DNA of 64,000 nucleotides from JAKQDH01 sp029558835 (lineage in GTDB: Bacteria; Planctomycetota; Phycisphaerae; UBA1845), in NCBI GenBank assembly GCA_035356615.1, contig DAOQSN010000001.1:397961-461960 (forward strand), in the 5' to 3' direction. The notes beneath the pieces are model-generated. The model searched no databases, had not been told where the DNA came from, and saw nothing but the letters and a program-made list of their open reading frames with translations. Made by a program: the position numbers and the translations under genes. Positions 46,164 to 55,211 of this stretch are shown here, piece after piece; within the stretch, counting starts at the first letter, position 1; every line of letters starts with the position of its first letter.

Positions 46164-46262
46164 GGGTGGCATGGCCAAGCGCAGCGCCGCCATGCTTCCC
46201 CACGTGCCCGACGCTCTCATCCGCAACAGCATGCCGGCGCCTGCGGCTTGGGCATGCCACCC
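46164..46262 (+). repeat. Family C element (99 bp)
   Basis: The ends GGGTGGCATGGCCAAGC and GCTTGGGCATGCCACCC are inverted, with one mismatch. Inner arms around GCGCCGCCATGC and GCATGCCGGCGCC extend the pairing. The middle resembles that of the copy at 47948, including ACxCTCxTCxGCAACAGCATG. Confidence 0.85.
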
Positions 46263-46367
46263 ACCGTCCCCGGCACGTTTCCGCTTCCGTTGTTCACTGA
46301 ATCCGTTGTCCCCGCCGCGGTCCGTTCCTTATCGCGGGACTGTCGAACATCAATTATTGCGGAACCG

Positions 46368-46396
46368 TTGTAGGTTCTCCGGGACAGCGCTAGAAT
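46368..46396 (+). promoter_or_regulatory. Promoter candidate of citrate synthase
   Basis: TTGTAG at 46368 and TAGAAT at 46391 are 17 bp apart, about 130 bp before the start at 46524. Confidence 0.4.
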
Positions 46397-46523
46397 CCGG
46401 CCGGACCGGAGGGGCGCCGGGCTTCCGCGACGGCGCTCGCCAATGCTGCAACTTGTGCCTGTTCCGCGTCACGGTGGGCAACGCTCCAGCCCAGGCCGGG
46501 GGCGCACAGCCGGAGATCACTCT

Positions 46524-47831
46524 ATGCCGACTCTTCAGGAAGTGCTGCACGCGAAGATTCCCGCGTATCGTGAGGAAGTCCAGAGGCTCTCGACCAAGTA
46601 CGGCGACAAGGTCATCTCGGAGGTGACCGTGGCCCAGGCCTATGGAGGCATGCGCGGGGTGAAGGCGATGGTCTGCGACACCTCGGTGGTGGACGCGGAC
46701 AAGGGCCTGTACGTACGCGGGCGTCCCCTGCAGGAGATCAAGCACCTCTGGCCGGAGGAAGTGTTCTACCTGCTGCTGACCGGCGAGCTGCCCGACGCCC
46801 AGGGCAAGCAGGCGCTCCAGCGCGAGCTGGACCGCCGTTCCCAGGTGCCCGACTACGTGTGGAACCTGCTCCGCGCGATGGCGGACGACACGCATCCCAT
46901 GTGCATGCTGGCGACGGGGGTGCTGGTCATGGCGCGGGAGAGCATCTTCCGCAAGTGGTACGACAAGGGCATGAAGCGCGAGGACTACTGGCTGGCGATG
47001 ATGGAGGACGCCCTGAATATCCTGGCGAAGCTGCCGGTGATCGCGGCCGGCATCTACCGCATCCGCTACCGGCACGGGGGCGTGATGCAGTGGACGCCGG
47101 GGTTGGACTACGCGGCCAACTACGCCAACATGCTGGGCATTGCCGACCCGGCCGAGGCCTTCGCCAAGATGATGCGCCTGTTCATGAACTTCCACGCCGA
47201 CCACGAAAGCGGCAACGTGTCGGCGAACACCTGCCACACGGTCGGTTCCGCCCTGTCGGACGCGTACTACGCGGTGTCGGCCGGGCTCAACGGACTCGCC
47301 GGCCCGCTGCACGGACTGGCCGCGCAGGAAAGCGTAGCGTGGATCCTGCACGTGATCGACGAGTTCGGCGGGGTGCCCACGGAGGCGCAGCTCCGCGAGC
47401 ACGCCTTCGAGACGCTACGGAGCGGGCGGGTGATTCCCGGTTACGGCCACGCCGTGCTGCGCGTGGTCGATCAACGCTACGTGGGGCTGCATGAGTTCGG
47501 CAAGCAACACCTGCCGGAAGACCCGCTGCTGCAAACGGTGGACCGCCTGTACAAGGTCGTGCCCGAGGTGCTGCGGGAGTACTCCGAGGAACGCGTCAAG
47601 GCGGGCAAACACCCGATCGCCAACTGCTGGCCGAACGTGGACGCGATCTCGGGCACCTTGCTGTACCACTTCGGGCTGACGGAGTTTCCGTACTACACAG
47701 TGCTGTTCTCGGTGTCCCGGACGATGGGCATGCTCGCCCAGTTGATCCTGAACCGGGCCCTGAACACGCCCATTGTGCGACCGAAGTCCGTCACGACCGA
47801 GTGGATCAGGCAACAGGTGCGCAAGAACTGA
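46524..47831 (+). CDS. Citrate synthase, mitochondrial (eukaryotic) type
   Basis: The protein is 435 aa from ATG 46524 with GGAG upstream. It condenses acetyl-CoA and oxaloacetate in the first TCA step. Active-site residues are in GLAGPLHGLA (His), IPGYGHAVLR (His) and NVDAISG (Asp). The segments HESGNVSANTCHTVGSALSD and NGLAGPLHGLAAQE follow the mitochondrial-type sequence rather than the usual bacterial GltA hexamer type, and the length also fits. With sdhCAB 2 kb away on the other strand, TCA genes are loosely clustered here. Confidence 0.93.
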   Translation: MPTLQEVLHAKIPAYREEVQRLSTKYGDKVISEVTVAQAYGGMRGVKAMVCDTSVVDADKGLYVRGRPLQEIKHLWPEEVFYLLLTGELPDAQGKQALQRELDRRSQVPDYVWNLLRAMADDTHPMCMLATGVLVMARESIFRKWYDKGMKREDYWLAMMEDALNILAKLPVIAAGIYRIRYRHGGVMQWTPGLDYAANYANMLGIADPAEAFAKMMRLFMNFHADHESGNVSANTCHTVGSALSDAYYAVSAGLNGLAGPLHGLAAQESVAWILHVIDEFGGVPTEAQLREHAFETLRSGRVIPGYGHAVLRVVDQRYVGLHEFGKQHLPEDPLLQTVDRLYKVVPEVLREYSEERVKAGKHPIANCWPNVDAISGTLLYHFGLTEFPYYTVLFSVSRTMGMLAQLILNRALNTPIVRPKSVTTEWIRQQVRKN

Positions 47832-47947
47832 CCGCGCCGGTCGGGGCACGGGCGTCCCGCCCGTGGTCGAACTGTGGCGCGGGCGTCCCGCCCGTCGATC
47901 GCCCCGGCCGAATAACTTCGCTGAATGGGGAAGCCGACCAGCCGCGC

Positions 47948-48047
47948 GGGGCGGCATGGCCAAGCGCAGCGCCGCCATGCTCTCCCAGGTACCCGACACT
48001 CTCGTCTGCAACAGCATGCCGGCGCCTTCGGCTTGGGCATGCCACCC
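47948..48047 (+). repeat. Family C element (100 bp)
   Basis: Near-complete likeness to 46164-46262 across ends and middle. It lies between the convergent citrate synthase and transglutaminase genes, after a run of ACGGGCGTCCCGCCCGT palindromes (47838-47897). Confidence 0.85.
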
Positions 48048-48109
48048 GGCGCGCTCGCCCTGGCCATGCCGCGCGTTCGGTCGCCCGGCTTCCCCCAGGG
48101 TACTATCGC

Positions 48110-49657
48110 TCAGGGTGCCTCCGGCAGCGGCGGATCAGCGGCCAGGACCTCCAGGTTCAGAGAGCCGATCATCTTGATGAGCGGCAGGCTCAGATCGGCG
48201 AGCCCGGCGTCCTTCAACGACGAAACCGCCAGGGCGATGCGGGTGGGGCCGCACTGCGTCTCGCCGAGAGCCGCGTCGATGTCGTACCACGCGCCGTGGA
48301 TCCACACCTGCGTCCACAGGTGATAGCCGAAGAGGTGCTCCCTGCCGCCGAATTGCGGCACGTACGCCAGACCGACCACCACGCGCGAGGGGAGCCCACG
48401 CAGCCTCGCCAGCGCGGCCAGCAGGATGCCGTGCTCGCTGCAATCGCCCTCCTTGTTGCGGCAGACCTCGTTGGCCGTGGCGAAACCAATGTTGAGGCTC
48501 TTGGTCTTCACGTAGTCGGAGACGAAGCGCCGCAACCGGTCGGCCAGGGCGAACGGCTCAGTCACGTCGCCGGCGGCCTGTTCCGCCAGCTTGATGAGCT
48601 CCGGGTCCTGCAAGTTCATCATCAGATTGCTTTGCAGGTACTCGGCCAGCACCGCCGGCGGCGGGAGGGGCTGGGCGTCCGCAGGGAGCTTGTGCTCCTG
48701 CCGGGTGACGGTCACTTCGGCGGTGCCGTCCGGAACGTTGCGAACCGCCTGCATGCCGGTAGTCGGGAGACTGTTCAACTGGAGCGCCGGGTCCTTGCCG
48801 CTGATGCGGTACTTGACCTGCTTGAGCCGGTCGGTCGGCAGCGGCCGGACCGGAATCGTCGTCTGCATGAAGAACTCCGGCGGGACGAATTCCGCCAGGG
48901 CACTCTCCTCATCCGAGGTAATCATCTCCAGATTGCCCACGCCCGGCATGGGGACCGTGGCCTTCAGCGTCCAGCCGTGTTTGTCCACCCAGGTGATCGT
49001 CTCGTAGCTGCCGCCGGGCGTGGACATGCCCACGGTGACGCGCTGGCCGCGAAGCTCCTTCCCCCGCACCGTAAAGGACTCCCACTCGCCCACGCGCGTG
49101 ACCGCCTCGACGCCGTCATCGAGGCGCAGATCCGGCACGTACATCTTCAGCGTGTATTCGGTGCCGGGCTGGAACCCGCGCAGCAGGCTCTCGCGGAAAG
49201 CACCCCAGAGCATCACCGCGCCGGCCGGGAAATCGTAGGTGGACTTGTTCTCCACCCCGAACTGGGAGGCAACCACCGTCACCTTGCCCTGCTCGATGGT
49301 TCCCTTCAGGCTGAGCTTCGCCTGGGCCATGTCCATTTCCGAGCTGAACGAAACCGGCGTTCCGTCGAGCTTCTCGGTAAACTCCTGCGTGATGGCGATG
49401 CCCACCTTCTGGTTCGCCCGGGCGAGCTGGATGCTCAGGTGCATGCGGCTGTGGATAAGATCGCCCGCGCGGGACATCGTGGATTGGCCGTAGCCGATCT
49501 TGCTGCCCGACAGGTACACCTCGAGCCAGTCATCGCTGAAGCGACCCTGCGGCGGGTCATTCGGGTCCAGAGGCCCCGGCGTCGAGCCCGCCCACACGGG
49601 CAACACCCACCCGAGCAACGCCGCGATCAACAACGCGCGACCCAAGACATTCAACAT
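48110..49657 (-). CDS. Exported transglutaminase-like protein
   Basis: The protein is 515 aa from ATG 49657, with GGAGG 8 nt upstream, followed by a signal peptide (LLIAALLGWVLPVWAG). A long beta-rich N-terminal region (about 30-330) precedes a transglutaminase-like domain. Its papain-type triad is intact: Cys in KEGDCSEHG (C406), His in GYHLWTQV (H446) and Asp in WYDIDAA (D459 or D461). Such bacterial proteins are usually peptidases or amidases acting on peptide bonds or cross-links outside the cytoplasm. It follows sdhB on the same strand with a family C element between. Confidence 0.82.
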   Translation of the reverse strand: MLNVLGRALLIAALLGWVLPVWAGSTPGPLDPNDPPQGRFSDDWLEVYLSGSKIGYGQSTMSRAGDLIHSRMHLSIQLARANQKVGIAITQEFTEKLDGTPVSFSSEMDMAQAKLSLKGTIEQGKVTVVASQFGVENKSTYDFPAGAVMLWGAFRESLLRGFQPGTEYTLKMYVPDLRLDDGVEAVTRVGEWESFTVRGKELRGQRVTVGMSTPGGSYETITWVDKHGWTLKATVPMPGVGNLEMITSDEESALAEFVPPEFFMQTTIPVRPLPTDRLKQVKYRISGKDPALQLNSLPTTGMQAVRNVPDGTAEVTVTRQEHKLPADAQPLPPPAVLAEYLQSNLMMNLQDPELIKLAEQAAGDVTEPFALADRLRRFVSDYVKTKSLNIGFATANEVCRNKEGDCSEHGILLAALARLRGLPSRVVVGLAYVPQFGGREHLFGYHLWTQVWIHGAWYDIDAALGETQCGPTRIALAVSSLKDAGLADLSLPLIKMIGSLNLEVLAADPPLPEAP

Positions 49658-49732
49658 GGATGCGTCCTCCCGAACGCTGGCGGCGGAGACTGTTGCGTCG
49701 GCCCCCCGCGGCCGACGTAGATGCGTTCCGGC

Positions 49733-49828
49733 GGGTGGCATGGCCAAGCGCAGCGCCGCCATGCCTTGCGCCGAGCGAATCCTCTTCCCCCAACCGCATG
49801 CCGGCGCCCTCGGCTTGGGCATGCCACC
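49733..49828 (+). repeat. Family C element between sdhB and the transglutaminase gene
   Basis: From GGGTGGCATGGCCAAGC to GGCTTGGGCATGCCACC, 96 bp. It is preceded by the imperfect palindrome GTCGGCCCCCCGCGGCCGAC (49699-49718), also present inside the element at 61 kb. Confidence 0.85.
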
Positions 49829-49913
49829 GCACACCGGCCTTTGCTTCTCGTGTCCACCGAAGCCGCGCTCAGGGGGTCGAGGCCGCCCACGCGTTCGGCG
49901 GGTACAACCCGCC

Positions 49914-50663
49914 CTACTTGCAGAACACGTCCTTGAGCCACTGCACGGTAGTCTGGCGACCCAGCTCACCAATGGCCGTGGTCAGCGGAATATCCTTGGG
50001 ACACACCTGCACGCAGTTCTGGGCGTTGCCACAGTCGGTGATGCCGCCGTCCTGCATGATGGCGTGCAGACGGTCCTCGCGGAAGAACTCGCCGGTGGGA
50101 TGGGCGTTGTGCAGATAGACCTGACCCAGCGGGGCGGGGCCGATGAACTTCGACCCGCCGTGGTACTGAGGGCACGCCTCCATGCAGCAGCCGCAGGTCA
50201 TGCAACGCGAGAACAGGTAGCGGACGGACTGCTCCTTCGGGGAGATGCGCGGGGCCTGAACGTGAATGTCGTAAGAGCCCTCGATCGGCACCCACGCCTG
50301 CACCTGCCCCAAGGCGGTGAACATCCGCGTCCGGTCGACGACCAGGTCGCGCACCACCGGAAACTTGGAGAGCGGCTCCAGCACGATGGGCTGTTCCAGC
50401 TCGTCAATCAGCGCGGCGCAGGACTGCCGCGGCACGCCGTTGACGATCATCGAGCACGCCCCGCAGACCTCCTCCATGCAGTTGCAGTCCCAGGCCACCG
50501 GGTTGACACGCTGCCCCGCCCGGTTGACCGGGTGCTCGCGCAGATACATCAGGGCCGAGACCACGTTGTGCCCGGGAGAATAGGGCATGACGAACTCCTC
50601 CCAGTACGACGGGCTCTGCGGGTCCGCCTGACGCTTGATCTTGAACGCGATCTCCTTCGGCAT
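49914..50663 (-). CDS. sdhB: Succinate dehydrogenase iron-sulfur subunit
   Basis: The protein is 249 aa from ATG 50663; the upstream extension is repeat-derived. It carries electrons from the flavin subunit to quinone. The 2Fe-2S ligands are in CNCMEEVCGACSMIVNG plus a downstream Cys. The C-terminal 4Fe-4S and 3Fe-4S ligands are in CMTCGCCMEACP and CVQVCPKDIP. It is the last gene of sdhC-sdhA-sdhB, separated from sdhA by 193 bp containing a family C element. Confidence 0.95.
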   Translation of the reverse strand: MPKEIAFKIKRQADPQSPSYWEEFVMPYSPGHNVVSALMYLREHPVNRAGQRVNPVAWDCNCMEEVCGACSMIVNGVPRQSCAALIDELEQPIVLEPLSKFPVVRDLVVDRTRMFTALGQVQAWVPIEGSYDIHVQAPRISPKEQSVRYLFSRCMTCGCCMEACPQYHGGSKFIGPAPLGQVYLHNAHPTGEFFREDRLHAIMQDGGITDCGNAQNCVQVCPKDIPLTTAIGELGRQTTVQWLKDVFCK

Positions 50664-50711
50664 CGACACCACTCCCGAACTACACAGGACCAGCCGAAAG
50701 GGAAACGAGCC

Positions 50712-50811
50712 GGGTGGCATGCCCAAGCCAAAGGCGCCGGCATGCGGTCACGCCGCGCGTGGGCCTCATCGGGGTAGGGCATGGCGGCACGGCGCTTGGC
50801 CATGCCACCCC
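50712..50811 (-). repeat. Family C element between sdhA and sdhB
   Basis: 100 bp, opening GGGTGGCATGCCCAAGC and closing GCTTGGCCATGCCACC. It lies inside the sdh operon, where a ~35-bp hairpin in the mRNA could affect sdhB expression. Confidence 0.85.
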
Positions 50812-50856
50812 CTTCCGACTTTCAGTTTCCCTGTGGCGTGCAGCCATTCAGACCTC

Positions 50857-52743
50857 CTAGCGGTAATCGCGCGGCTGCTCCGGCGCCATCACCGACAAAT
50901 CGACCGGCTTGAACTCGAACTGCGGACCGTCCGGCGTCCAGGTCGCCACCGTGGCCTTGAGCCATTTCTCGTTGTTGGCTTTCCACTTCGCCTTGTAGGC
51001 TTCGTATTCCGGGTCCCCGGCGAACTTGCCGGGCGGGACCTTCAGCTCGAACTCGGGCTTGAAGTGCGACCCGCGGCACTCATCGCGCAGCCGGGCGCCC
51101 TGGGCGATCACCTCCGCCAGCACGATCATGTCGTAAATCTGCCGCGCCCAGGACAAGGACTGGTTCGTCCACCCCCCGGAATCGTCCAGCGTGATCCGCC
51201 GGAACCGGTCCTTGAGGTCCCGGATGCCGGCGACGGCCTTGTCCAGCCCGGCGTTGTCGCGCTCCACGAACACGTGCTCCTGCATGATCTCGCCGAGGGC
51301 GTGGTGCAGGGCGAAGGGGTTTTCCGGGCCGGAGGAAGACGTAATCGTGCGGTTGATCTCCTGCTGCCGGGCCAGTTCCTTCGTAAAGGAGTCCGCGGGG
51401 ACATCGGCGGCGGTGCTCTTCAGAGTCTTCAGGTAAGCGCTGACCGCGTCGCCCGCGACCCGCCCGCTGAAGCTGGCGCTGAGCAGCGAGTTGGCCCCCA
51501 GCCGGTTGGCGCCGTGGTAGCCGCTGTCGCATTCGCCACAGGCGTAGAGCCCGGGGATCGTGGTCGCGTGGTTGCGCGGGCTGCTGTGCTTCATCCCGCC
51601 GGCAGTGCCGTCCTTCTCGTAGTCGACCAGGATGCCGCCCATCGAGTAGTGCATGGACGGGAAGATCTTCATCGGCCCGGTGTAGGGGTCCTCACCGGTG
51701 AAGGTCTGGTACATCTCCAGAATGCCGCCCAGCCGGTCCTCGAGAAACCGGCGCGGCCGGTGCGACAGGTCGAGGTACGCAATCTCCTTGCCGCCGACGC
51801 CCAATCCCATGTGACGCACCACGCGCACAATCGCCCGCGAGGCGATGTCGCGTGGCACGGTGTTGCCGTAGGCCGGATACCACTCCTCGAGGAAGTAGAA
51901 CCGCTCCGCCTCGGGGATATCGACCGGGTCCCGCTGATCGCCGGCGTTGCGCGGCACCCAGATGCGCCCGCCTTCGCCCCGGCACGCTTCGGACATCAGC
52001 CGGTTCTTGTCGTGCCCCGGGATGGCCGTCGGGTGGAACTGCACGAACTCGCCGTTGGCGAACCTGGCGCCCTGCTGGTAGACGCGGGCGGCCGCTGCCC
52101 CCGTGCTGTTGGTCGACATCGTGGACCGACCCCAGATCAGCCCCAGCCCTCCGGTCGCCAGGATCACGGCATCGGCGCGAAACGCCTCCAGCTTCATCGT
52201 CTGCAAGTTCATCGCCACGATGCCGCGGCAGGTGCCGTTGCCGTCGCGAACGATGGAGAGGAACTCCCAGTCCTCGTACTTGGTGATCTTGCCGTCCGCC
52301 TCGAAGCGCCGCACCTGCTCATCCACGGCGTAGAGCAACTGCTGACCCGTGGTCGCGCCGGCGAAGCAGGTACGCCGATTCTTGACGCCGCCGAACAGCC
52401 GCTGGTCCATGGTGCCTTCCGGCGTGCGGCTGAACGTGACACCCATGCGGTCGAACGCCCGGATCAGCCCGGGCGCCTCCTCGCACATGCTCTTGATCGG
52501 CGGCTGGTCCGCGAGGTAGTCCCCGCCCTTGATGGTGTCCACGATGTGCTGCTGGATCGAGTCACGCTGCCCTTTCACGTCGAAGACGGCGTTGATGCCG
52601 CCCTGGGCGCAGCATGAGTGCGAGCGCTTCACCGGGAAGAGCGAGAACAGCTTCACCGGGTAACCGTTCTCGGCCGCGCGCAGCGCCGCCCACAGACCGC
52701 CCAGCCCGCCGCCCACCACGATGACTTCCGGTTTCGCTGCGAT
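50857..52743 (-). CDS. sdhA: Succinate dehydrogenase flavoprotein subunit, apparent AUC start
   Basis: The protein is 628 aa if translation begins at ATC 52743. It oxidises succinate to fumarate with covalently bound FAD. The FAD loop is VVGGGLGG, the FAD-linking region is SHSCCAQGG, and QFHPTAI, the SEACRGEGG substrate loop and NRLGANSLL are all present. The only ATG/GTG/TTG starts (GTG 52719) lie inside the first FAD strand. ATC 52743 has AGGAGG 8 nt upstream and gives the normal N-terminus MAAKPEVIVVGGG. An in-frame TAG, the sdhC stop, lies just before it. The gene is tightly coupled to sdhC (12 bp). Confidence 0.93.
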   Translation of the reverse strand: MAAKPEVIVVGGGLGGLWAALRAAENGYPVKLFSLFPVKRSHSCCAQGGINAVFDVKGQRDSIQQHIVDTIKGGDYLADQPPIKSMCEEAPGLIRAFDRMGVTFSRTPEGTMDQRLFGGVKNRRTCFAGATTGQQLLYAVDEQVRRFEADGKITKYEDWEFLSIVRDGNGTCRGIVAMNLQTMKLEAFRADAVILATGGLGLIWGRSTMSTNSTGAAAARVYQQGARFANGEFVQFHPTAIPGHDKNRLMSEACRGEGGRIWVPRNAGDQRDPVDIPEAERFYFLEEWYPAYGNTVPRDIASRAIVRVVRHMGLGVGGKEIAYLDLSHRPRRFLEDRLGGILEMYQTFTGEDPYTGPMKIFPSMHYSMGGILVDYEKDGTAGGMKHSSPRNHATTIPGLYACGECDSGYHGANRLGANSLLSASFSGRVAGDAVSAYLKTLKSTAADVPADSFTKELARQQEINRTITSSSGPENPFALHHALGEIMQEHVFVERDNAGLDKAVAGIRDLKDRFRRITLDDSGGWTNQSLSWARQIYDMIVLAEVIAQGARLRDECRGSHFKPEFELKVPPGKFAGDPEYEAYKAKWKANNEKWLKATVATWTPDGPQFEFKPVDLSVMAPEQPRDYR

Positions 52744-52757
52744 GGCAGGAGCCTCCT
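52741..52757 (-). promoter_or_regulatory. Ribosome-binding site and non-standard AUC start of sdhA
   Basis: AGGAGG (52757-52752 on the minus strand), an 8-nt spacer CTCCTGCC, then ATC at 52743-52741. The AGGAGG overlaps the last bases of the sdhC stop codon. Confidence 0.65.
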
Positions 52758-53394
52758 AGAAGAAACGCCCGTTGAAGCCCCACAAGGCGTGGAACCCCAG
52801 GAACATCAGCACCACGAACACGATCCCGCACGCCGCCAGCGATATCCGCTGCGCCCGCGGGTGCGTCGTGATTCCCCAGTTGATTCCCATCAGCCACAGG
52901 CCGTCGGCGAGGTGGAACGTGGCGGCCGTGATCCCGATCATGTACAACACCACGTTCAGCGGGTTCGCGTACACCTGCTGCAGGTGCCCGAACAGATCCG
53001 CCTCGACCCCGGCATCCAGCCCGGCGGCGATCCGCGTGTGCCACACGTGCCAGATGATGAACGCGAGCGTGATCAACGCCGTGATCCGCTGCAGCAGGTA
53101 ACGCACGTTGGCCTCGTAGGCGTAGCGGACCGCGTTGTTCTTGCTCTGCCACCAGATGACCAGCCCGTAGATGCCGTGCGCCAGGATGCCGGCCGCCAGG
53201 AACAGCTCGATCGCCAGCTTGTAGTTCAGCGTGGTGGCAATGCCCTCCACCACGTGTTCATTGAAGAACGCCTGCCCCTTGCGCGACATCGAGTTCTCCC
53301 AGAGGTGGAAGCAGAGGAAGAACCCCACCGGGACCAGTCCGAGCAACGAGTGGATCTTGCGCGACAGGTAATGAACGTTGAGTGAGTCAGCCAT
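52756..53394 (-). CDS. sdhC: Succinate dehydrogenase cytochrome b subunit (type B)
   Basis: The protein is 212 aa with five membrane helices and no separate SdhD, as in type B (Bacillus/Wolinella-like) enzymes. Haem-ligand histidines lie in helices at RKIHSLLGL, FHLWENS, GILAHGIYG, IIWHVWHTR and ATFHLADG. It anchors SdhAB to the inner membrane and passes electrons to quinone. It is the first gene of the operon sdhC-sdhA-sdhB. Confidence 0.93.
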   Translation of the reverse strand: MADSLNVHYLSRKIHSLLGLVPVGFFLCFHLWENSMSRKGQAFFNEHVVEGIATTLNYKLAIELFLAAGILAHGIYGLVIWWQSKNNAVRYAYEANVRYLLQRITALITLAFIIWHVWHTRIAAGLDAGVEADLFGHLQQVYANPLNVVLYMIGITAATFHLADGLWLMGINWGITTHPRAQRISLAACGIVFVVLMFLGFHALWGFNGRFF

Positions 53395-53826
53395 CGGCGT
53401 CTCCCACGGCCTGTGCTTGCCTGCGGCGGCATTCTAAATGGCTCCACGCCTTGGGGAAACCCGCACTGCGGCCGGGGTGGCATGGCCAAGCGCAGCACCG
53501 CCATGCCTTCTCGCCGACCGGCGGCCGCCGCCACGGCTTGCCTGCCTACCTGCCGGCAGGCGCCTTCAGTCTGGGCATGCCACTCTGCCGGTTTCCCGCC
53601 TGCGCGGTCCCATTCAGAACCCGGGACACCGACTAGCAAATCGGGTGCCAGAGACCGCCCGACAGTGGCAATTGGGGCAGCGGCCTGCACTTCTCCCCGA
53701 TCGCGCCGGCGGCCCTCCACGCCGCACCCGCCGCCTTGACCCCCACCCCGGTCTCACCTATGCTCGTCCGCGCGATCATGATGCCGAGTGCACAACAAAT
53801 GCCCTGACACTGGCGGGAGAGCAGGG
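53395..53826. other. Region upstream of sdhC with family C element
   Basis: It contains the repeat at 53475-53585. No gene and no confident promoter was found. Confidence 0.4.
53475..53585 (+). repeat. Family C element (111 bp) upstream of sdhC
   Basis: From GGGTGGCATGGCCAAGC to TCTGGGCATGCCACTC. The interior carries an extra palindrome CTGCCTACCTGCCGGCAGG. Confidence 0.8.
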
Positions 53827-54369
53827 GTGCAGCGCTCCACGACATCCCAGGCGGCGTGCCAGGCTTCACGCTGGCGTCCGACGCCGGTCGCTCCGCCGCT
53901 GCCCGGGCTGTCCGAGGAACGTATTAGGTCAAGCGCCCTTCGGGCGCAGGCGGCCGGTGTACTGGCCGTCAGCCTTGGCGTGCTGGCGGTAGCGGTTTGG
54001 CTGAAGCCCGACCCGGCCGGTTTTGGTACGCACGAGCAACTCGGACTGGCGCCGTGCAGCATGCTCGTGCTGACGGGTTATCCGTGCCCCACCTGTGGCA
54101 TGACCACCGCCTTTGCGTGTACGGTGCGGGGACAATGGGGTGCGGCCATCGCGGCCCAACCGGGCGGATTCGTCCTCGCGCTCGGGACGATGACAGCGGG
54201 TGTGTTGGCGGCCGTGGTGCTCGTCCGCGGACGCGGCTGGCGAGGTCCCTGGCACCGGGTGTCGCCGACCTTCGCGATTCTCGCGGTGACGGTACTCATG
54301 CTGTTGGGCTGGGGGGTGAAGATCGTGATCGGACTGTGCCTGGGAACGTTGCCGGTGCAGCGGCTATGA
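53827..54369 (+). CDS. DUF2752 membrane protein
   Basis: The protein is 180 aa from GTG 53827, with GGGAG 7 nt upstream; a GTG at 53788 is an alternative. The family signature CSMLVLTGYPCPTCGMTTAF sits between three or four hydrophobic segments. The three closely spaced Cys may bind metal or form disulfides. DUF2752 proteins are small inner-membrane proteins of unknown function, common in Planctomycetota and Bacteroidota. Confidence 0.8.
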   Translation: MQRSTTSQAACQASRWRPTPVAPPLPGLSEERIRSSALRAQAAGVLAVSLGVLAVAVWLKPDPAGFGTHEQLGLAPCSMLVLTGYPCPTCGMTTAFACTVRGQWGAAIAAQPGGFVLALGTMTAGVLAAVVLVRGRGWRGPWHRVSPTFAILAVTVLMLLGWGVKIVIGLCLGTLPVQRL

Positions 54370-54560
54370 GCCGTCGCCACGCTCGACATAGTCCGGCCGT
54401 CCGGCGGAACACTGGCGTCACGCACGTGACGCTATCCGTGGCACGGACGTCCCGCCCGTGCAGTCACCGGCGAGACACCGGTGGCACAATCGCCAGCCCT
54501 GGAGGACCCGGCCCTCAGTAGCGCGGAGAACGCCGCGCCGACGAGCAGGGGAGGACAATC

Positions 54561-55211
54561 ATGCGAACCAGATTCAGCCATTGGTCGGCGGGCATCGCGG
54601 CCGCGGTCCTGTTGATGGCCCTCACCGGCTGCAACTGGCTTACTCCGCTGGCGGCCATCAGCGAACAGAAGCAGGAGGTGCTCGCCGAGTTTGACAAGCT
54701 ACCGGGCAGCCGGACGCTCGTCCTGATCTGGACGCCGCCCGAGACTCTCTTCGACTATCCGTACGCCCGCCTCGAACTGGCCACCTACATCGGGGACAGG
54801 TTGCAGGAGGGGCTGACCACCAAGAAGAGCAAGATCGACCTTGTTGACCCGCGCGACGTCGAGGAGTACCTGGGGCGGCAACTGGCGCGGCGGATTGACC
54901 CGGCGACAGTCGGACGGCAGTTCGACGCCGACTACGTCGTCTACCTCGAACTGCTCCAGTTCCAGATCCGAGACCCGGAGGAACCGCAGTTCCTGCGCGG
55001 GCGCATCCAGGCGTCGGTGACCGTGCACGTGGTGCGGGCGGAGCCGGACCAGGTCAAACGCTACGAGCTGGCTCCTGTCGAGACGGTGTATCCCAAGAAA
55101 GGCCCCGTCGTGCTCAGCGCGACGAATTCACTGCGCGTGCGGGAGGCCATGTACCGCGAATTCGCCGAGCAAGTGGCCCGCAAGTTCTTCGACCATACGG
55201 TGGACCTCTAG
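54561..55211 (+). CDS. Lipoprotein, paralogue of the next gene
   Basis: The protein is 216 aa with GGGAGG upstream. The signal peptide ends in a lipobox MALTGC (Cys24). The mature protein has an alternating alpha/beta pattern (TYIGDRLQEGL, DADYVVYLELLQFQI) and ends MYREFAEQVARKFFDH. It resembles the downstream 239-aa lipoprotein in its layout and C-terminal FAEQVARKFFDH/LADQVAKLFYDH motif. Outer-membrane anchoring is probable; the function is unknown. Confidence 0.7.
   Translation: MRTRFSHWSAGIAAAVLLMALTGCNWLTPLAAISEQKQEVLAEFDKLPGSRTLVLIWTPPETLFDYPYARLELATYIGDRLQEGLTTKKSKIDLVDPRDVEEYLGRQLARRIDPATVGRQFDADYVVYLELLQFQIRDPEEPQFLRGRIQASVTVHVVRAEPDQVKRYELAPVETVYPKKGPVVLSATNSLRVREAMYREFAEQVARKFFDHTVDL

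Larger units (their letters stand above)
46094..46523. other. Leader region of citrate synthase with family C element
   Basis: It contains the repeat at 46164-46262 and a promoter candidate at 46368-46396. No gene is seen. Confidence 0.5.

Noticed and set aside
48110..49972. A longer form of the transglutaminase starting at 49972
   Set aside because: The extra 105 residues are translated repeat DNA (family C) and overlap sdhB; the ATG at 49657 has a good ribosome site and a signal peptide.
50635..52617. 660-codon plus-strand frame opposite sdhA
   Set aside because: Shadow of a highly conserved gene; rich in Arg, His and Val with no recognisable motifs.
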